Of a stretch of DNA of 36,025 nucleotides, positions 1-7,480 are shown piece by piece; within the stretch, counting starts at the first letter, position 1, and each line of letters begins with the position of its first letter. The stretch comes from Herbaspirillum sp. YR522 (lineage in GTDB: Bacteria > Pseudomonadota > Gammaproteobacteria > Burkholderiales > Burkholderiaceae_D). The notes beneath the pieces were generated by a model. That model ran no database searches and had not been told where the DNA came from. It was given only the letters and a program-made list of their open reading frames with translations. A program made the position numbers and the translations under genes. The stretch lies in the NCBI RefSeq assembly GCF_000282575.1, contig NZ_AKJA01000036.1, positions 1 through 36,025 on the forward strand. The letters run 5' to 3'.

Positions 1-2
1 TC

Positions 3-18
3 AGCCGCTTGCGCGGCT
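3..18. other. Short GC-rich hairpin at left edge
   Basis: AGCCGC and GCGGCT flank a TTGC loop, giving a perfect 6-bp stem. There is no T-run after it on the + strand, so it is not a clear terminator. It may be the tail of a feature lying to the left of the window. Confidence 0.25.
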
Positions 19-41
19 TGATACGCTGGCTGCATTCGATT

Positions 42-162
42 TATCTGATATATGGATATTCTTGAAATATCCGCATATCAGATAATTTCATATTATCCGT
101 TATTCAGATATCTTTACTTTATCTGTAGTTCGGATAAAGTTAAGATATCTCGATATCGGATA
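42..162. promoter_or_regulatory. Five-copy HipB-type operator ladder
   Basis: Five 17-bp sites of form TATCY-N7-RGATA start at 42, 68, 94, 120 and 146, exactly 26 bp apart: TATCT..GGATA, TATCC..AGATA, TATCC..AGATA, TATCT..GGATA, TATCT..GGATA. Each is a near-palindrome. The last site ends 8 bp before the hipB start codon, so the array covers the whole upstream region and must overlap the promoter. E. coli HipB is known to bind several TATCC-N8-GGATA operators upstream of hipBA. The half-sites here are nearly the same, with a 7-bp instead of an 8-bp spacer. HipB (with HipA) occupying this ladder would give cooperative autorepression; that part is inference. Confidence 0.85.
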
Positions 163-170
163 TTCCCGCC

Positions 171-446
171 ATGGCTATCAATATCTCTCAGCCCCTTACT
201 TCTCACCCCCTTCTCACCACATCGCAATTGGGCCAACTGCTCGTGTCGGCACGCAAGAGGAAGAGGCTCACACAAGCTGAGGTAGCAACCCGTCTCGGCC
301 TGAGCCAAAATCGCATCTCTCATCTGGAGCACAACCCTGACGAAATCAGCGCCAAGCAGTTACTCGGTTGGTGCGCGGCGCTTGAACTGGACCTACGGCT
401 TGGGACCAGAGCTCGGGCACCGCTCGACACCTCGCTGGAGTGGTAA
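171..446 (+). CDS. hipB: HipB-like antitoxin, XRE-family DNA-binding protein
   Basis: A 91-residue protein with a helix-turn-helix of the Cro/CI (XRE) type at about residues 24-75, including LTQAEVATRLGLSQNRISHLE. It is the antitoxin and autorepressor half of a type II HipBA module, neutralising the HipA kinase and binding the operators upstream. It ends in a tryptophan (SLEW); a C-terminal Trp is also a feature of E. coli HipB. The ATG at 171 directly follows the last operator, and no good Shine-Dalgarno lies between them, so translation starts weakly or from a very short leader. Its stop (444-446) lies next to or inside the start of hipA, as expected for coupled expression. The family call is firm; the specific DNA target is inferred from the operator ladder. 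Confidence 0.9.
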   Translation: MAINISQPLTSHPLLTTSQLGQLLVSARKRKRLTQAEVATRLGLSQNRISHLEHNPDEISAKQLLGWCAALELDLRLGTRARAPLDTSLEW

Positions 447-448
447 CC

Positions 449-1795
449 ATGGGACGTCGCTCGCATAGCCAGACGCTCCATCTCTGGGCCAATGGGGACT
501 ACGTCGGACGCTGGACGCTAAACAGTCACGGGGACTCCGAACTAGCTTATGACGCCGGCTGGCAAAGCTCAGCGCTCGGGCGCCCAATTTCGCTCTCGTT
601 GCCTTTCAATATGCATAACGAGCCGATCAAGGGCCCAAATGTCACGAATTACTTCGAGGGCTTGCTGCCCGACAGCGACATCATCCGCAAACGTGTTGCG
701 CAACGATTCAAAACAGGCTCCCTTGCTTCGTTCGACCTGCTCTCGGCCATTGGCCGAGATTGCGTCGGTGCGTTGCAGATACTTCCAGAGGGCGCCAAAC
801 CAGAAGGGCTGGAGCAGGTTGATGGGATACCTGTTAGCGAAGATGACATCGAACGCCATCTGCTTGACGTGGTCACCGTAAACCGGCATGGCGCCCCAGA
901 AGACCCCGACGATGATTTCCGGATTTCACTGGCCGGCGCTCAGGAGAAGGACGCCTTCCTATGGTGGGACGGCAAATGGATGAAGCCGCGCGGAGCAACG
1001 CCGACGACACACATCTTCAAGCTTCCCATCGGGATGGTGGGGGGCAAGAAGGCCGACTTCACCACGTCCGTCGACAACGAGTGGCTATGCCTGCGCCTCT
1101 TCAAGGAATTCGGACTCCGCACGGCAAACGCCGAAATCGCGACCTTCGGCAAACAAAGAGTGCTCGTTGTAGAACGTTTCGACCGCGCAGTATCAAGCGA
1201 CGGCCAGAGGCTGTTCCGGCTTGTCCAGGAAGACTTTTGCCAGGCTACCGGCACGTCGCCGCACAGAAAATATGAAAATGAAGGCGGGCCAGGCCTGAAA
1301 GCGATGTTTCCCCTTCTGCAGCAGTCAGAGCGGGCCGAAGAAGATATGCACACCGTCATGGCTTCACAGCTCCTCTTCTGGATGCTACGTGCCCCAGATG
1401 GCCATGCCAAAAATTTCAGTATTCAATTACTTCCTGGTGGCGGACGCTTCTGGCTAACCCCTATTTATGACGTGATGTCCGCGTACCCCGTCGTCGGCCC
1501 AGGACCGAACCAATGGGATGAGCGCAGGCTGACGATGGCGATGGCCCTACAAGGCAACAGCAAGCACTATCTCGCGCACACTATCCTGCGTCGACACTTC
1601 AACAGCACCGCCAAGGTCGTCGGCTTCGGTACGGATGCAGAGCCGCTGCTGACTGACTTCATCTCCCGCACGCCGGCGATTGTGGAAAAGGTGCGCAACG
1701 ACCTACCCGAGGGCTTCTCTGAACAGGTGGCCGACAAGGTCCTCGGAGGGATTCTCGCCGCCGCAAAAGCGCTGGCAGCAATGCCGGCCGCCTGA
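449..1795 (+). CDS. hipA: HipA-like serine/threonine kinase toxin
   Basis: A 448-residue protein, the usual HipA length. HipA kinases phosphorylate glutamyl-tRNA synthetase (or another aaRS), stalling translation and causing growth arrest or persistence. Visible motifs are an N-terminal couple domain with the GPNVTNYFEGLLPD segment, the regulatory loop RISLAGAQEK (Ser160, matching the serine autophosphorylated in E. coli HipA), IFKLPIG, VERFDR, QEDFCQATG, the catalytic loop PDGHAKNFS (Asp317) and the metal-binding DVMS (Asp341). All active-site elements are present, so the toxin looks functional. ATG 449 lies 3 bp after the hipB stop; an in-frame GTG at 440 would instead overlap hipB. No separate promoter is seen, so it depends on the upstream operator ladder. 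Confidence 0.92.
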   Translation: MGRRSHSQTLHLWANGDYVGRWTLNSHGDSELAYDAGWQSSALGRPISLSLPFNMHNEPIKGPNVTNYFEGLLPDSDIIRKRVAQRFKTGSLASFDLLSAIGRDCVGALQILPEGAKPEGLEQVDGIPVSEDDIERHLLDVVTVNRHGAPEDPDDDFRISLAGAQEKDAFLWWDGKWMKPRGATPTTHIFKLPIGMVGGKKADFTTSVDNEWLCLRLFKEFGLRTANAEIATFGKQRVLVVERFDRAVSSDGQRLFRLVQEDFCQATGTSPHRKYENEGGPGLKAMFPLLQQSERAEEDMHTVMASQLLFWMLRAPDGHAKNFSIQLLPGGGRFWLTPIYDVMSAYPVVGPGPNQWDERRLTMAMALQGNSKHYLAHTILRRHFNSTAKVVGFGTDAEPLLTDFISRTPAIVEKVRNDLPEGFSEQVADKVLGGILAAAKALAAMPAA

Positions 1796-1845
1796 ACGAG
1801 GTAGACCCAATACGCTAAAAGCCCGGCGAGGCGTCTTCAACTACC

Positions 1846-2751
1846 TCATCGCCCAACACCATCACTCAGAAACGATTTGAGATCCGCATTAAACCGAACC
1901 GCTTCTTCGATAAATGGCGCATGCCCTGAATCACGATAGATGAAGCTACGAATATCGGGATTCAACTTTCGGGCACGCGCTATCGTAGGCTCCGTATTCA
2001 CCAGCACATCCTTGCCGCCGTACAGGAACAGCATCGGCACCTTGGCGCGGCCAATACCTTCCGCGGCGAAAACGCTCATCGACTGGACCGCCTTTTGCAT
2101 GGCCCATGACGCCATCGAGGCATTTGCCAGGAGGCGCGCAAAAGTGATCTCGTCAGGCTTCTTGTTGAAGCAAAGCTCCAGGAAGGTTCTCTCGCCATCC
2201 AGGTGCGTCCTCAGATCTGGCGAAATCATGTCCTTGTAGACCTGGGGATGCGGGGCAATCTGGTCTGCGTTCAACTCGACCACACCATCGACGTAGACTG
2301 TCCCGCTGAGCTTTGCGTCACCGTATGCCGCCAGGTAATTCGATATGACCACGCCACCCAGGGACCATCCGACCAGGACTGCGCCTTCCGCATGCGCTGC
2401 TTCAATAACGGCGGCCAGGTCCGCGGCCCAGATGCGGCCGTCCTTATATGCGTCCTCTAGCCCTGGCTTGCCGGATTTTCCGTGCCCACGCAAGTCGTAC
2501 GAAATGAGGCGATATTTCTGAAGCTCGGTGTCCGAGAATTGCCCTTGCCAGTTCAAATGGCTACCCAGCAAGCCGTGGATGAAAACGACCGGCGGCCCTT
2601 GCGGGTTTCCTCCTTCCTGGATGGCGAGAGCGACGCCGTCGGGCGCCATGGCGGAATACTCTTTCAAACCGTGTTGCGCCCACGCCTGGCCAGCGAAGAC
2701 CAAATACAGCATCAGCACAGAGAGAAGACGGCAAAACCGTTGGGTAAGCAT
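1846..2751 (-). CDS. Exported alpha/beta hydrolase
   Basis: A 301-residue alpha/beta-hydrolase-fold enzyme with an N-terminal signal peptide (hydrophobic residues 8-22, cleavage near AWA-Q), so it probably acts in the periplasm. HGLLGS (59-64) supplies the oxyanion hole, GWSLGG (128-133) is the nucleophile elbow with Ser130, and Asp248 (GGKDVL) and His277 (SGHAPF) complete the triad. This grouping fits esterases, haloperoxidase-like or lactone-type hydrolases; the substrate cannot be read from sequence. It is transcribed away from a MerR-type gene and is its most likely target. It converges with hipA, with 50 bp between the two stops. Confidence 0.85.
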   Translation of the reverse strand: MLTQRFCRLLSVLMLYLVFAGQAWAQHGLKEYSAMAPDGVALAIQEGGNPQGPPVVFIHGLLGSHLNWQGQFSDTELQKYRLISYDLRGHGKSGKPGLEDAYKDGRIWAADLAAVIEAAHAEGAVLVGWSLGGVVISNYLAAYGDAKLSGTVYVDGVVELNADQIAPHPQVYKDMISPDLRTHLDGERTFLELCFNKKPDEITFARLLANASMASWAMQKAVQSMSVFAAEGIGRAKVPMLFLYGGKDVLVNTEPTIARARKLNPDIRSFIYRDSGHAPFIEEAVRFNADLKSFLSDGVGR

Positions 2752-2771
2752 GTTGAGCTCCTAAGTCGTTT

Positions 2772-2784
2772 AGACTTGCAGTCT
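2772..2784. promoter_or_regulatory. Possible MerR operator in hydrolase promoter
   Basis: AGACTTGCAGTCT is a 13-bp palindrome (arms AGACT/AGTCT) in the 79-bp gap between the divergent hydrolase and MerR genes. On the minus strand it sits between a possible -35 TTGGCG and -10 TCTAAA spaced 19 bp apart. A dyad inside an over-long spacer is the known layout of MerR-activated promoters. The promoter hexamers are weak, so the call is tentative. Confidence 0.4.
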
Positions 2785-2830
2785 CAAGCCTGACGCCAAT
2801 GTGAGGGTCAAGCAGTATTTGGAGCATACA

Positions 2831-3208
2831 ATGGGTATCGAACCGCGCCATAGTCAGTTGTCCATCGGCGAACTGGCAAAATTGACCGGTGCCAGCATCA
2901 GGGCTATTCGGCACTACGACGGGCACGGCCTTCTCGCTTCGTCGCGGTCGGCCAACGGTTACCGTGCCTTTTCGGAATTGGCGGTGACTCAGGTGAAGCA
3001 GCTGCGCCGCTTCATCGACGCCGGTTTCAATCTGGACGAGATCAAGCACTTCCCGGAATGCATGCTGATCATCGATGGCGCGCTGGCGTGCCCTGAGACC
3101 AAGGGTGCCCAGCGAGCACGACTTGTCGCGATCGACCAGCAAATAACCGAATTGGAACATCGTCGGATGCGACTGCGCTCGATGCTGGACGACACCCAAA
3201 ACCGATGA
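2831..3208 (+). CDS. MerR-family transcriptional regulator
   Basis: A 125-residue regulator with an N-terminal winged helix: SIGELAKLTGASIRAIRHYD is the classic MerR recognition segment, followed by NGYRAFSE and the QLRRFIDAGFNLDEIK helix. The C-terminal part (VAIDQQITELEHRRMRLRSML) is the usual antiparallel coiled-coil dimerisation helix. No metal-binding cysteine pair is evident at the C-terminus, so it looks like a redox- or ligand-type member rather than a metal sensor. ATG 2831 is preferred because GGAG lies 6 bp upstream; a GTG at 2801 would add ten residues with no family similarity. It is divergent from the hydrolase at 1846-2751. Confidence 0.85.
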   Translation: MGIEPRHSQLSIGELAKLTGASIRAIRHYDGHGLLASSRSANGYRAFSELAVTQVKQLRRFIDAGFNLDEIKHFPECMLIIDGALACPETKGAQRARLVAIDQQITELEHRRMRLRSMLDDTQNR

Positions 3209-3288
3209 TCGCCGGTCATTGCCGGCTTTGATGGCCTATCAATGGACCACATGACGGATGCGTCTTCTAACAGCTTGGTCCGCTACCG

Positions 3289-3975
3289 CTAGCGGCCTAT
3301 GCCCGCCAGGATCAGGTCGATCCCTGCCAGGAAATCGGCACGGTCGTCGTGCACGCTCATTTGCGCAGCGATGCTGCGGGTGAACGGATATCGGTCCGGG
3401 TCGAGCTGCAACCAGGCGTTGGCCACTTCACCCAGCACTTCTGCCCTCTCCGCCTTCCGGCGCCGTTGCGCTTGCTGTGCATTGGACGCGTTCTGCCGGC
3501 CTACTCCCAGGATGTAGTTCAGCAACACCGACACTGTGACCCAATGCCGGTCGGGTGCGACGCCGAGGGCTTGCACCTGCTGGCCGATGCGCTCGAGCAC
3601 GCTCACCATCGTCGACTGTCCTGCGGCCCATGCCAGTGCGGAGCCGACCCACGGGTGCGCATCCATGGCGTCGAACATGGCGAGAGCGACGTGACGAATC
3701 GCCGCTGTTGGCAGCATGTCGGTGCTCGGCAAATCCACACAGGGATCGATGACGGCACTGCAAGCGGCTTCGATGAGATCACGCTTGTTTTCGACGTGGC
3801 CGTAGAGTGCCCCTGGCCCGGTCGCGAGATACCCGGACAGGTTGCGAAAAGTAAGGCCCGATTCACCACCACTGTCCAGCAATTCGATGGCCGCGGTGAT
3901 GATCTGCTCCCGTGACAGGGATTCGTCGCGTCGAGGACGCCGCTGCAATTTCTTTACCATGGCGAATCTTGACAT
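3289..3975 (-). CDS. TetR-family repressor of the adjacent monooxygenase
   Basis: A 228-residue regulator. The N-terminal helix-turn-helix (about 20-66: SREQIITAAIELLDSGG, LTFRNLSGYLATGPGALYGHV) is of the TetR/AcrR type and closest in style to repressors with a TetR_C ligand domain. The C-terminal two thirds would bind a small-molecule inducer. It is transcribed divergently from a TetX-like flavin monooxygenase, and a 38-bp inverted repeat lies between the two genes right upstream of its start. The start could also be ATG 3960 (MVKKLQ). Neither candidate has a strong ribosome binding site. The most economical reading is a repressor controlling itself and the monooxygenase. Confidence 0.85.
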   Translation of the reverse strand: MSRFAMVKKLQRRPRRDESLSREQIITAAIELLDSGGESGLTFRNLSGYLATGPGALYGHVENKRDLIEAACSAVIDPCVDLPSTDMLPTAAIRHVALAMFDAMDAHPWVGSALAWAAGQSTMVSVLERIGQQVQALGVAPDRHWVTVSVLLNYILGVGRQNASNAQQAQRRRKAERAEVLGEVANAWLQLDPDRYPFTRSIAAQMSVHDDRADFLAGIDLILAGIGR

Positions 3976-3997
3976 AGATGGAATGCCGTTCCAATAT
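3969..3997 (+). promoter_or_regulatory. Probable monooxygenase promoter overlapping the operator
   Basis: A perfect -35 TTGACA (3969-3974) is followed after 17 bp by CAATAT (3992-3997) as a weak -10. The spacer and -10 lie inside the large palindrome, so a bound TetR protein would block polymerase. The hexamer assignment is by eye only. Confidence 0.4.
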
Positions 3998-4015
3998 GTT
4001 GGAACGGCATTCCAT
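3978..4015. promoter_or_regulatory. 38-bp near-continuous palindrome, TetR operator
   Basis: The left arm ATGGAATGCCGTTCCAA (3978-3994) and right arm TTGGAACGGCATTCCAT (3999-4015) are perfect reverse complements of 17 bp with only TATG between. It sits between the divergent TetR and monooxygenase genes. Within each arm GGAATGCCGTTCC is itself close to a palindrome (GGAA..TTCC), so the site may hold two dimers. This is unusually long and exact for a TetR-family operator. Confidence 0.8.
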
Positions 4016-4040
4016 TCTATTTTTTACTGTCAGCGTCCCC

Positions 4041-5168
4041 ATGCCAACATCCATTGCCATCATCGGCGCCGGTCTGGCCGGCCTCACGCTTGCGCGCGTG
4101 CTGCATCTTCATGGTATCGCCTCGAGCGTCTACGAAGCGGAGCCCTCGGCAGACTCCCGGCCGCAAGGCGGGATGCTGGATATACACGACTACAACGGGC
4201 AATTGGCGCTGCAAGACGCCAGGCTGCTCACGCGATTCCGCGCGCTGGTCCTGGAGGGCCGCCAGGCGATGCGGATCCTGTCACCCGATGGCCGGGTCCT
4301 GTTCGAGAACCAGGATGACGGAAGCGGGGGGCGTCCCGAGGTGCAGCGGGGCGAACTCAGGCAGATGCTTCTCGATTCCTTGCCCGCTGGGGTAGTGCAT
4401 TGGGGTTACAAGGTCGCGGATGTGAGATCGCTGGGCGGCGGGCACCATGATGTTCGCTTTGCCAATGGCGAGAGCATCACCACGCAATTGCTGATCGGTG
4501 CAGACGGCGCATGGTCGAGAGTACGACCGCTGCTCTCGTCGGTCACTCCCCGATACGCCGGGGTGTCGTATGTCGAGACACACCTGCTCGACGCGGCGGC
4601 CCGACATCCGGCCAGCTTTGCTGCAGTCGGTTCGGGGCAGATGGGCGCATTTCTTCAAGGCAAGGCACTGATGTGCCATCGCGAACGACACGATACATTG
4701 CACACCTATGCCATCCTGATGAGGCCACTGGAATGGTTTTCCGCAATCGACTTCACCGACAAGGCCATGGCTAGCGAGCGTATTGCCGCGGAATTCACCG
4801 GCTGGGCGCCCGCCCTGACTGCGCTAATCGCCGACAGCACCACGACGCCGCGATTTCGGCCATTGTTCGAGCTGCCTGCTGCGCATCGCTGGCAGCACGT
4901 ACCGGGCGTAAGCTTGATCGGTGACGCCGCGCACCTTGGCGTGCCCAATGGAGAAGGCGCCAATCTCGCGCTGTACGACGGCGCCGAACTTGCCAAGGCG
5001 ATCGCATCCCATATCGACGACATCGACACCGGGCTTAGTCGATTTGAGCAAGCAATGTTCGAGCGCAGCGCCAAGGTGGCTACGGAGGGCAAGGAGTTCT
5101 ACGAACTGCTCGCCAGAGAAGATCCTTCCAGGGGTCTCGTTGAAATGTTCCAAGGTGCGAAGACGTAG
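4041..5168 (+). CDS. FAD-dependent monooxygenase, TetX-like
   Basis: A 375-residue class A flavoprotein monooxygenase. The N-terminus has the FAD Rossmann motif IIGAGLAGLTLARVL with the acidic end of strand 2 (VYEAE). GGMLDIHDYNGQLAL closely resembles the segment after the FAD fingerprint in TetX and related enzymes. The second FAD motif is LIGDAAHLGVPNGEGAN (Asp295). It would use NAD(P)H and O2 to hydroxylate an aromatic or polyketide substrate in the cytoplasm. ATG 4041 starts right at the Rossmann strand; an upstream in-frame ATG lies inside the palindrome and is unlikely. With the TetR gene it copies the tetR-tetX style of arrangement, but the substrate is unknown. Activity on tetracycline should not be assumed. 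Confidence 0.85.
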   Translation: MPTSIAIIGAGLAGLTLARVLHLHGIASSVYEAEPSADSRPQGGMLDIHDYNGQLALQDARLLTRFRALVLEGRQAMRILSPDGRVLFENQDDGSGGRPEVQRGELRQMLLDSLPAGVVHWGYKVADVRSLGGGHHDVRFANGESITTQLLIGADGAWSRVRPLLSSVTPRYAGVSYVETHLLDAAARHPASFAAVGSGQMGAFLQGKALMCHRERHDTLHTYAILMRPLEWFSAIDFTDKAMASERIAAEFTGWAPALTALIADSTTTPRFRPLFELPAAHRWQHVPGVSLIGDAAHLGVPNGEGANLALYDGAELAKAIASHIDDIDTGLSRFEQAMFERSAKVATEGKEFYELLAREDPSRGLVEMFQGAKT

Positions 5169-5417
5169 CGGCCAATCTGGTGCAGGATGGCCATCGAATA
5201 GCCGTGCGATTTCTGCGTGCCATCGGCCAGGCCATCGTAGCCACCGCAGCGTGGCCCGTCAGAAATTTCGTGTTTAAGGCATAACATGTCCTCAAGGACT
5301 GAATATGCCCTGCAAACCGCCACCAAATCCGACCGCCTGGCCGGGAATTCTCGCCGATTAGATTACGACAACTGCACTTCTCCACCTTTTGAAGCAGGGT
5401 AGCACCCGTCTGCCCAG

Positions 5418-5770
5418 TCAATACCCGCGCGCCATTCTCCAGGCAGTGAACGCCGACGGGCGCAGACCGCAGCGCGCCAGCGCGCCTTGATGCAGGCGCT
5501 TGAGTTCTCCGATGATCAGCGCTTGTATCTGGGATTGTTCATCGCCAGGCGCATGCCGTGCCACGGCCGGTTGGATACTGGCCAATGGCTCAAGCCCGGG
5601 ATGCGTGACGACCTCACGAATGGTCTGCTTGATCAGGTCGCGCCAGGCCAGGCGCAAGGGGTCGGGCTCCGTCATGTTCTGCTTGATGGATGGGTATTGC
5701 TTCGTTGAGCGCTCATAGCCCATACGTACAGCTCGCGCAGCAACTCCACCCGCGTCATTTCAGCATTCAT
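5418..5770 (-). pseudogene. Small conserved protein split by a frameshift
   Basis: Two overlapping minus-strand frames join into one natural protein. The first starts near 5770 or 5758 (MNAEM/MTRVELLRELYVWA) and the second continues as YERSTKQYPSIKQ, then EPDPLRLAWRDLIKQTIREVV and on to the stop at 5418. The switch falls in GTATGGGCTATGAG (about 5720-5730), where one extra base after GGGC would restore VWA-YERS in one frame. I therefore read it as a one-base deletion in a gene of about 115 codons. I do not know its function. It may be truly broken or a sequencing error. If translation starts at 5723 or 5675, the second part could still be expressed alone. Confidence 0.5.
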
Positions 5771-5865
5771 CGTTTCGCGACATTTTCCAGCCAAAAATGG
5801 CGCGATCTCAGGTGTCAACGTGCTCAATGATGCGGAGAAGAACTGCGCACCCGCAGTGCAGTAAC

Positions 5866-6615
5866 TCAAACTGCGACGGAACCGCCGTCCACGAACAACT
5901 CGACACCGGCAATGTAGCTGCTGTCGGGCGATGCCAGGAACAATACGGCGCGGGCGACTTCGTCCGGCTCTCCCAGGCGACCCAAGGGCACTACTTGCTT
6001 GATCATGTCTTCCATCCCGGGACGCGCGTCGAGGTAACCCCGCATCAATTTGGTCTCGGTTCCTCCAGGCGCCACCACGTTGACGCGGATCTGGCGATCC
6101 TGCAAATCCGCAGTCCAGCTGCGCGCAAACGAGCGCACCGCGGCCTTGCTTGCGTTATAGAGCGACTGTCCCGGAAACCCTTTGACACCGGCCACCGACC
6201 CGTTCAGGACGATCGCGCCTGCGGTGGACATCAAGGGCAGCGCCTTTTGCACGCTGAACAGCAAACCGCGCACATTCAGGTTGAAGATCCAGTCGAAGTC
6301 CTCTTCACTGATCGATCCCAATGGCTTGGCATCGGCCGAGGCAATACCGGCGTTGGCGAACAGCACATCGATTCTGCCGTGCTCGTCCTTGATGCGCGCG
6401 TAAAGGCGGTCCAGGTCCTGCAGGTTGGCGGCGTCACCTGGTACACCGACGGCACCATGGCCGATCTCCTGGACGGCCTGGTCGAGCCTGTCGGCCCTGC
6501 GCCCTGTCACATACACCCGGGCACCCTCGGCGGCAAACTGCTTGGCCGTGGCCAGGCCGATGCCTTCGCTACCACCGGTCACCACGACAACCTTGTCTTC
6601 GAATCGCTTTGACAT
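5866..6615 (-). CDS. Short-chain dehydrogenase/reductase (SDR)
   Basis: A 249-residue classical SDR. TGGSEGIG (13-20) is the cofactor-binding glycine motif, with an arginine pair (GRR, 38-40) favouring NADP(H). NAG (88-90) stabilises the central sheet, and the catalytic residues are Ser140, Tyr153 and Lys157 (YNASK). The C-terminal GVELFVDGG is typical of the FabG-like subgroup. ATG 6615 is chosen because AAAGGAATAGGG precedes it and because MSKRFEDKVVVVTGG matches the usual SDR start. It is divergent from a TetR gene and shares two operators with it. The substrate (a ketone, aldehyde or quinone) cannot be deduced. Confidence 0.9.
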   Translation of the reverse strand: MSKRFEDKVVVVTGGSEGIGLATAKQFAAEGARVYVTGRRADRLDQAVQEIGHGAVGVPGDAANLQDLDRLYARIKDEHGRIDVLFANAGIASADAKPLGSISEEDFDWIFNLNVRGLLFSVQKALPLMSTAGAIVLNGSVAGVKGFPGQSLYNASKAAVRSFARSWTADLQDRQIRVNVVAPGGTETKLMRGYLDARPGMEDMIKQVVPLGRLGEPDEVARAVLFLASPDSSYIAGVELFVDGGSVAV

Positions 6616-6631
6616 CCCTATTCCTTTCACA

Positions 6632-6674
6632 AGTGGAGAATTGCTCCACTTATTATGTGGAGATATCATCCACT
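6632..6674. promoter_or_regulatory. Tandem 19-bp TetR operators
   Basis: Two related palindromes lie between the SDR and TetR genes: AGTGGAGAATTGCTCCACT (6632-6650) and TGTGGAGATATCATCCACT (6656-6674). Their centres are 24 bp apart. Both have the form GTGGAG-N5-MTCCACT. The two sites lie between the two start codons and would let one repressor control both directions. Confidence 0.8.
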
Positions 6675-6693
6675 TTTGCAAGCCTATTTGAAT

Positions 6694-7266
6694 ATGACGA
6701 ACAAATCCCCCCCGCCGGAAGAGCCTTCGCTAAGGGCCGACGCCGCCCGCAATCGCGAGCGCATTCTCGCGGCGGCCGAAGAGGTGTTCCTGGAACGTGG
6801 CGCCAATGCGTCGCTGGACGACATCGCCAAACGCGCCAAGGTCGGGATCGGCACGCTGTATCGTCGCTTTCCCACCCGGGAGGCGCTGCTGGCGGCGACC
6901 AACGATGAGCGCCTGATGGCATTGGCCGAGGCCAGCCGAAAACGCGACGACAAGCTGGATCCGGATGCTTCCGTGCGCGCCTTCGTCAGGGATCTGGTGG
7001 CGCACGCGTCCCACTATCAGGGCCTGGCGGCGGCACTGGGGACGGTACTCAAGAGCGGCACGGCCGGTTGCCAGGCCAGCGGCGAGGAAGTGCAGCGCTT
7101 GCTCGTGCGCGCACAAGAGGCGGGGTCCATTCGCCGCGACGTGTCCGTCCAGGACCTGGTCTGCGTGGTGACCGCGATTTCCCTCGATATCGAACAAGGA
7201 AACACGACGAAATCGCGCATCGCGCATTTGACCGACCTGTTCCTGGATGGAATCGGGGTGCGCTGA
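6694..7266 (+). CDS. TetR-family transcriptional regulator
   Basis: A 190-residue TetR/AcrR regulator. Residues 12-62 carry the helix-turn-helix (RADAARNRERILAAAEEVF, ASLDDIAKRAKVGIGTLYRRF), the form common in repressors of oxidoreductase genes. The C-terminal domain (VRAFVRDLVAHASHYQGLAAALG) is the inducer-binding part. ATG 6694 gives a conventional start; an upstream frame beginning at 6655 would run through the operators. No good Shine-Dalgarno is visible. It is divergent from the SDR at 5866-6615, which is its probable target. Confidence 0.87.
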   Translation: MTNKSPPPEEPSLRADAARNRERILAAAEEVFLERGANASLDDIAKRAKVGIGTLYRRFPTREALLAATNDERLMALAEASRKRDDKLDPDASVRAFVRDLVAHASHYQGLAAALGTVLKSGTAGCQASGEEVQRLLVRAQEAGSIRRDVSVQDLVCVVTAISLDIEQGNTTKSRIAHLTDLFLDGIGVR

Positions 7267-7480
7267 GAATGCCTATGTGGCCGCTGGCGGCGCGGCACTC
7301 CCAGGCATTGCGTTTGCCATTGTCAGGGCGTTGTGTAGCAGCTCGAATCGTTAAACAAGTTCAGCGCCGTGCTCGGATCTTGTTTAGGGGTCCTTGGCAC
7401 GCGACGTAATTTGAAAAATATAAATATCGACCTTTCTGACTTTAGACAGGGGGGAAGTCGATTGATGTTGACGACCAGGC

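Noticed and set aside
1..41. tRNA or attachment site at the left edge next to hipBA
   Set aside because: No cloverleaf can be folded from the bases available and no repeated attachment sequence was found in the window.
3863..4087. Open frames on both strands beginning with similar MECRSN...LERHS peptides
   Set aside because: They are produced by the perfect palindrome at 3978-4015 read on both strands, not by genes.
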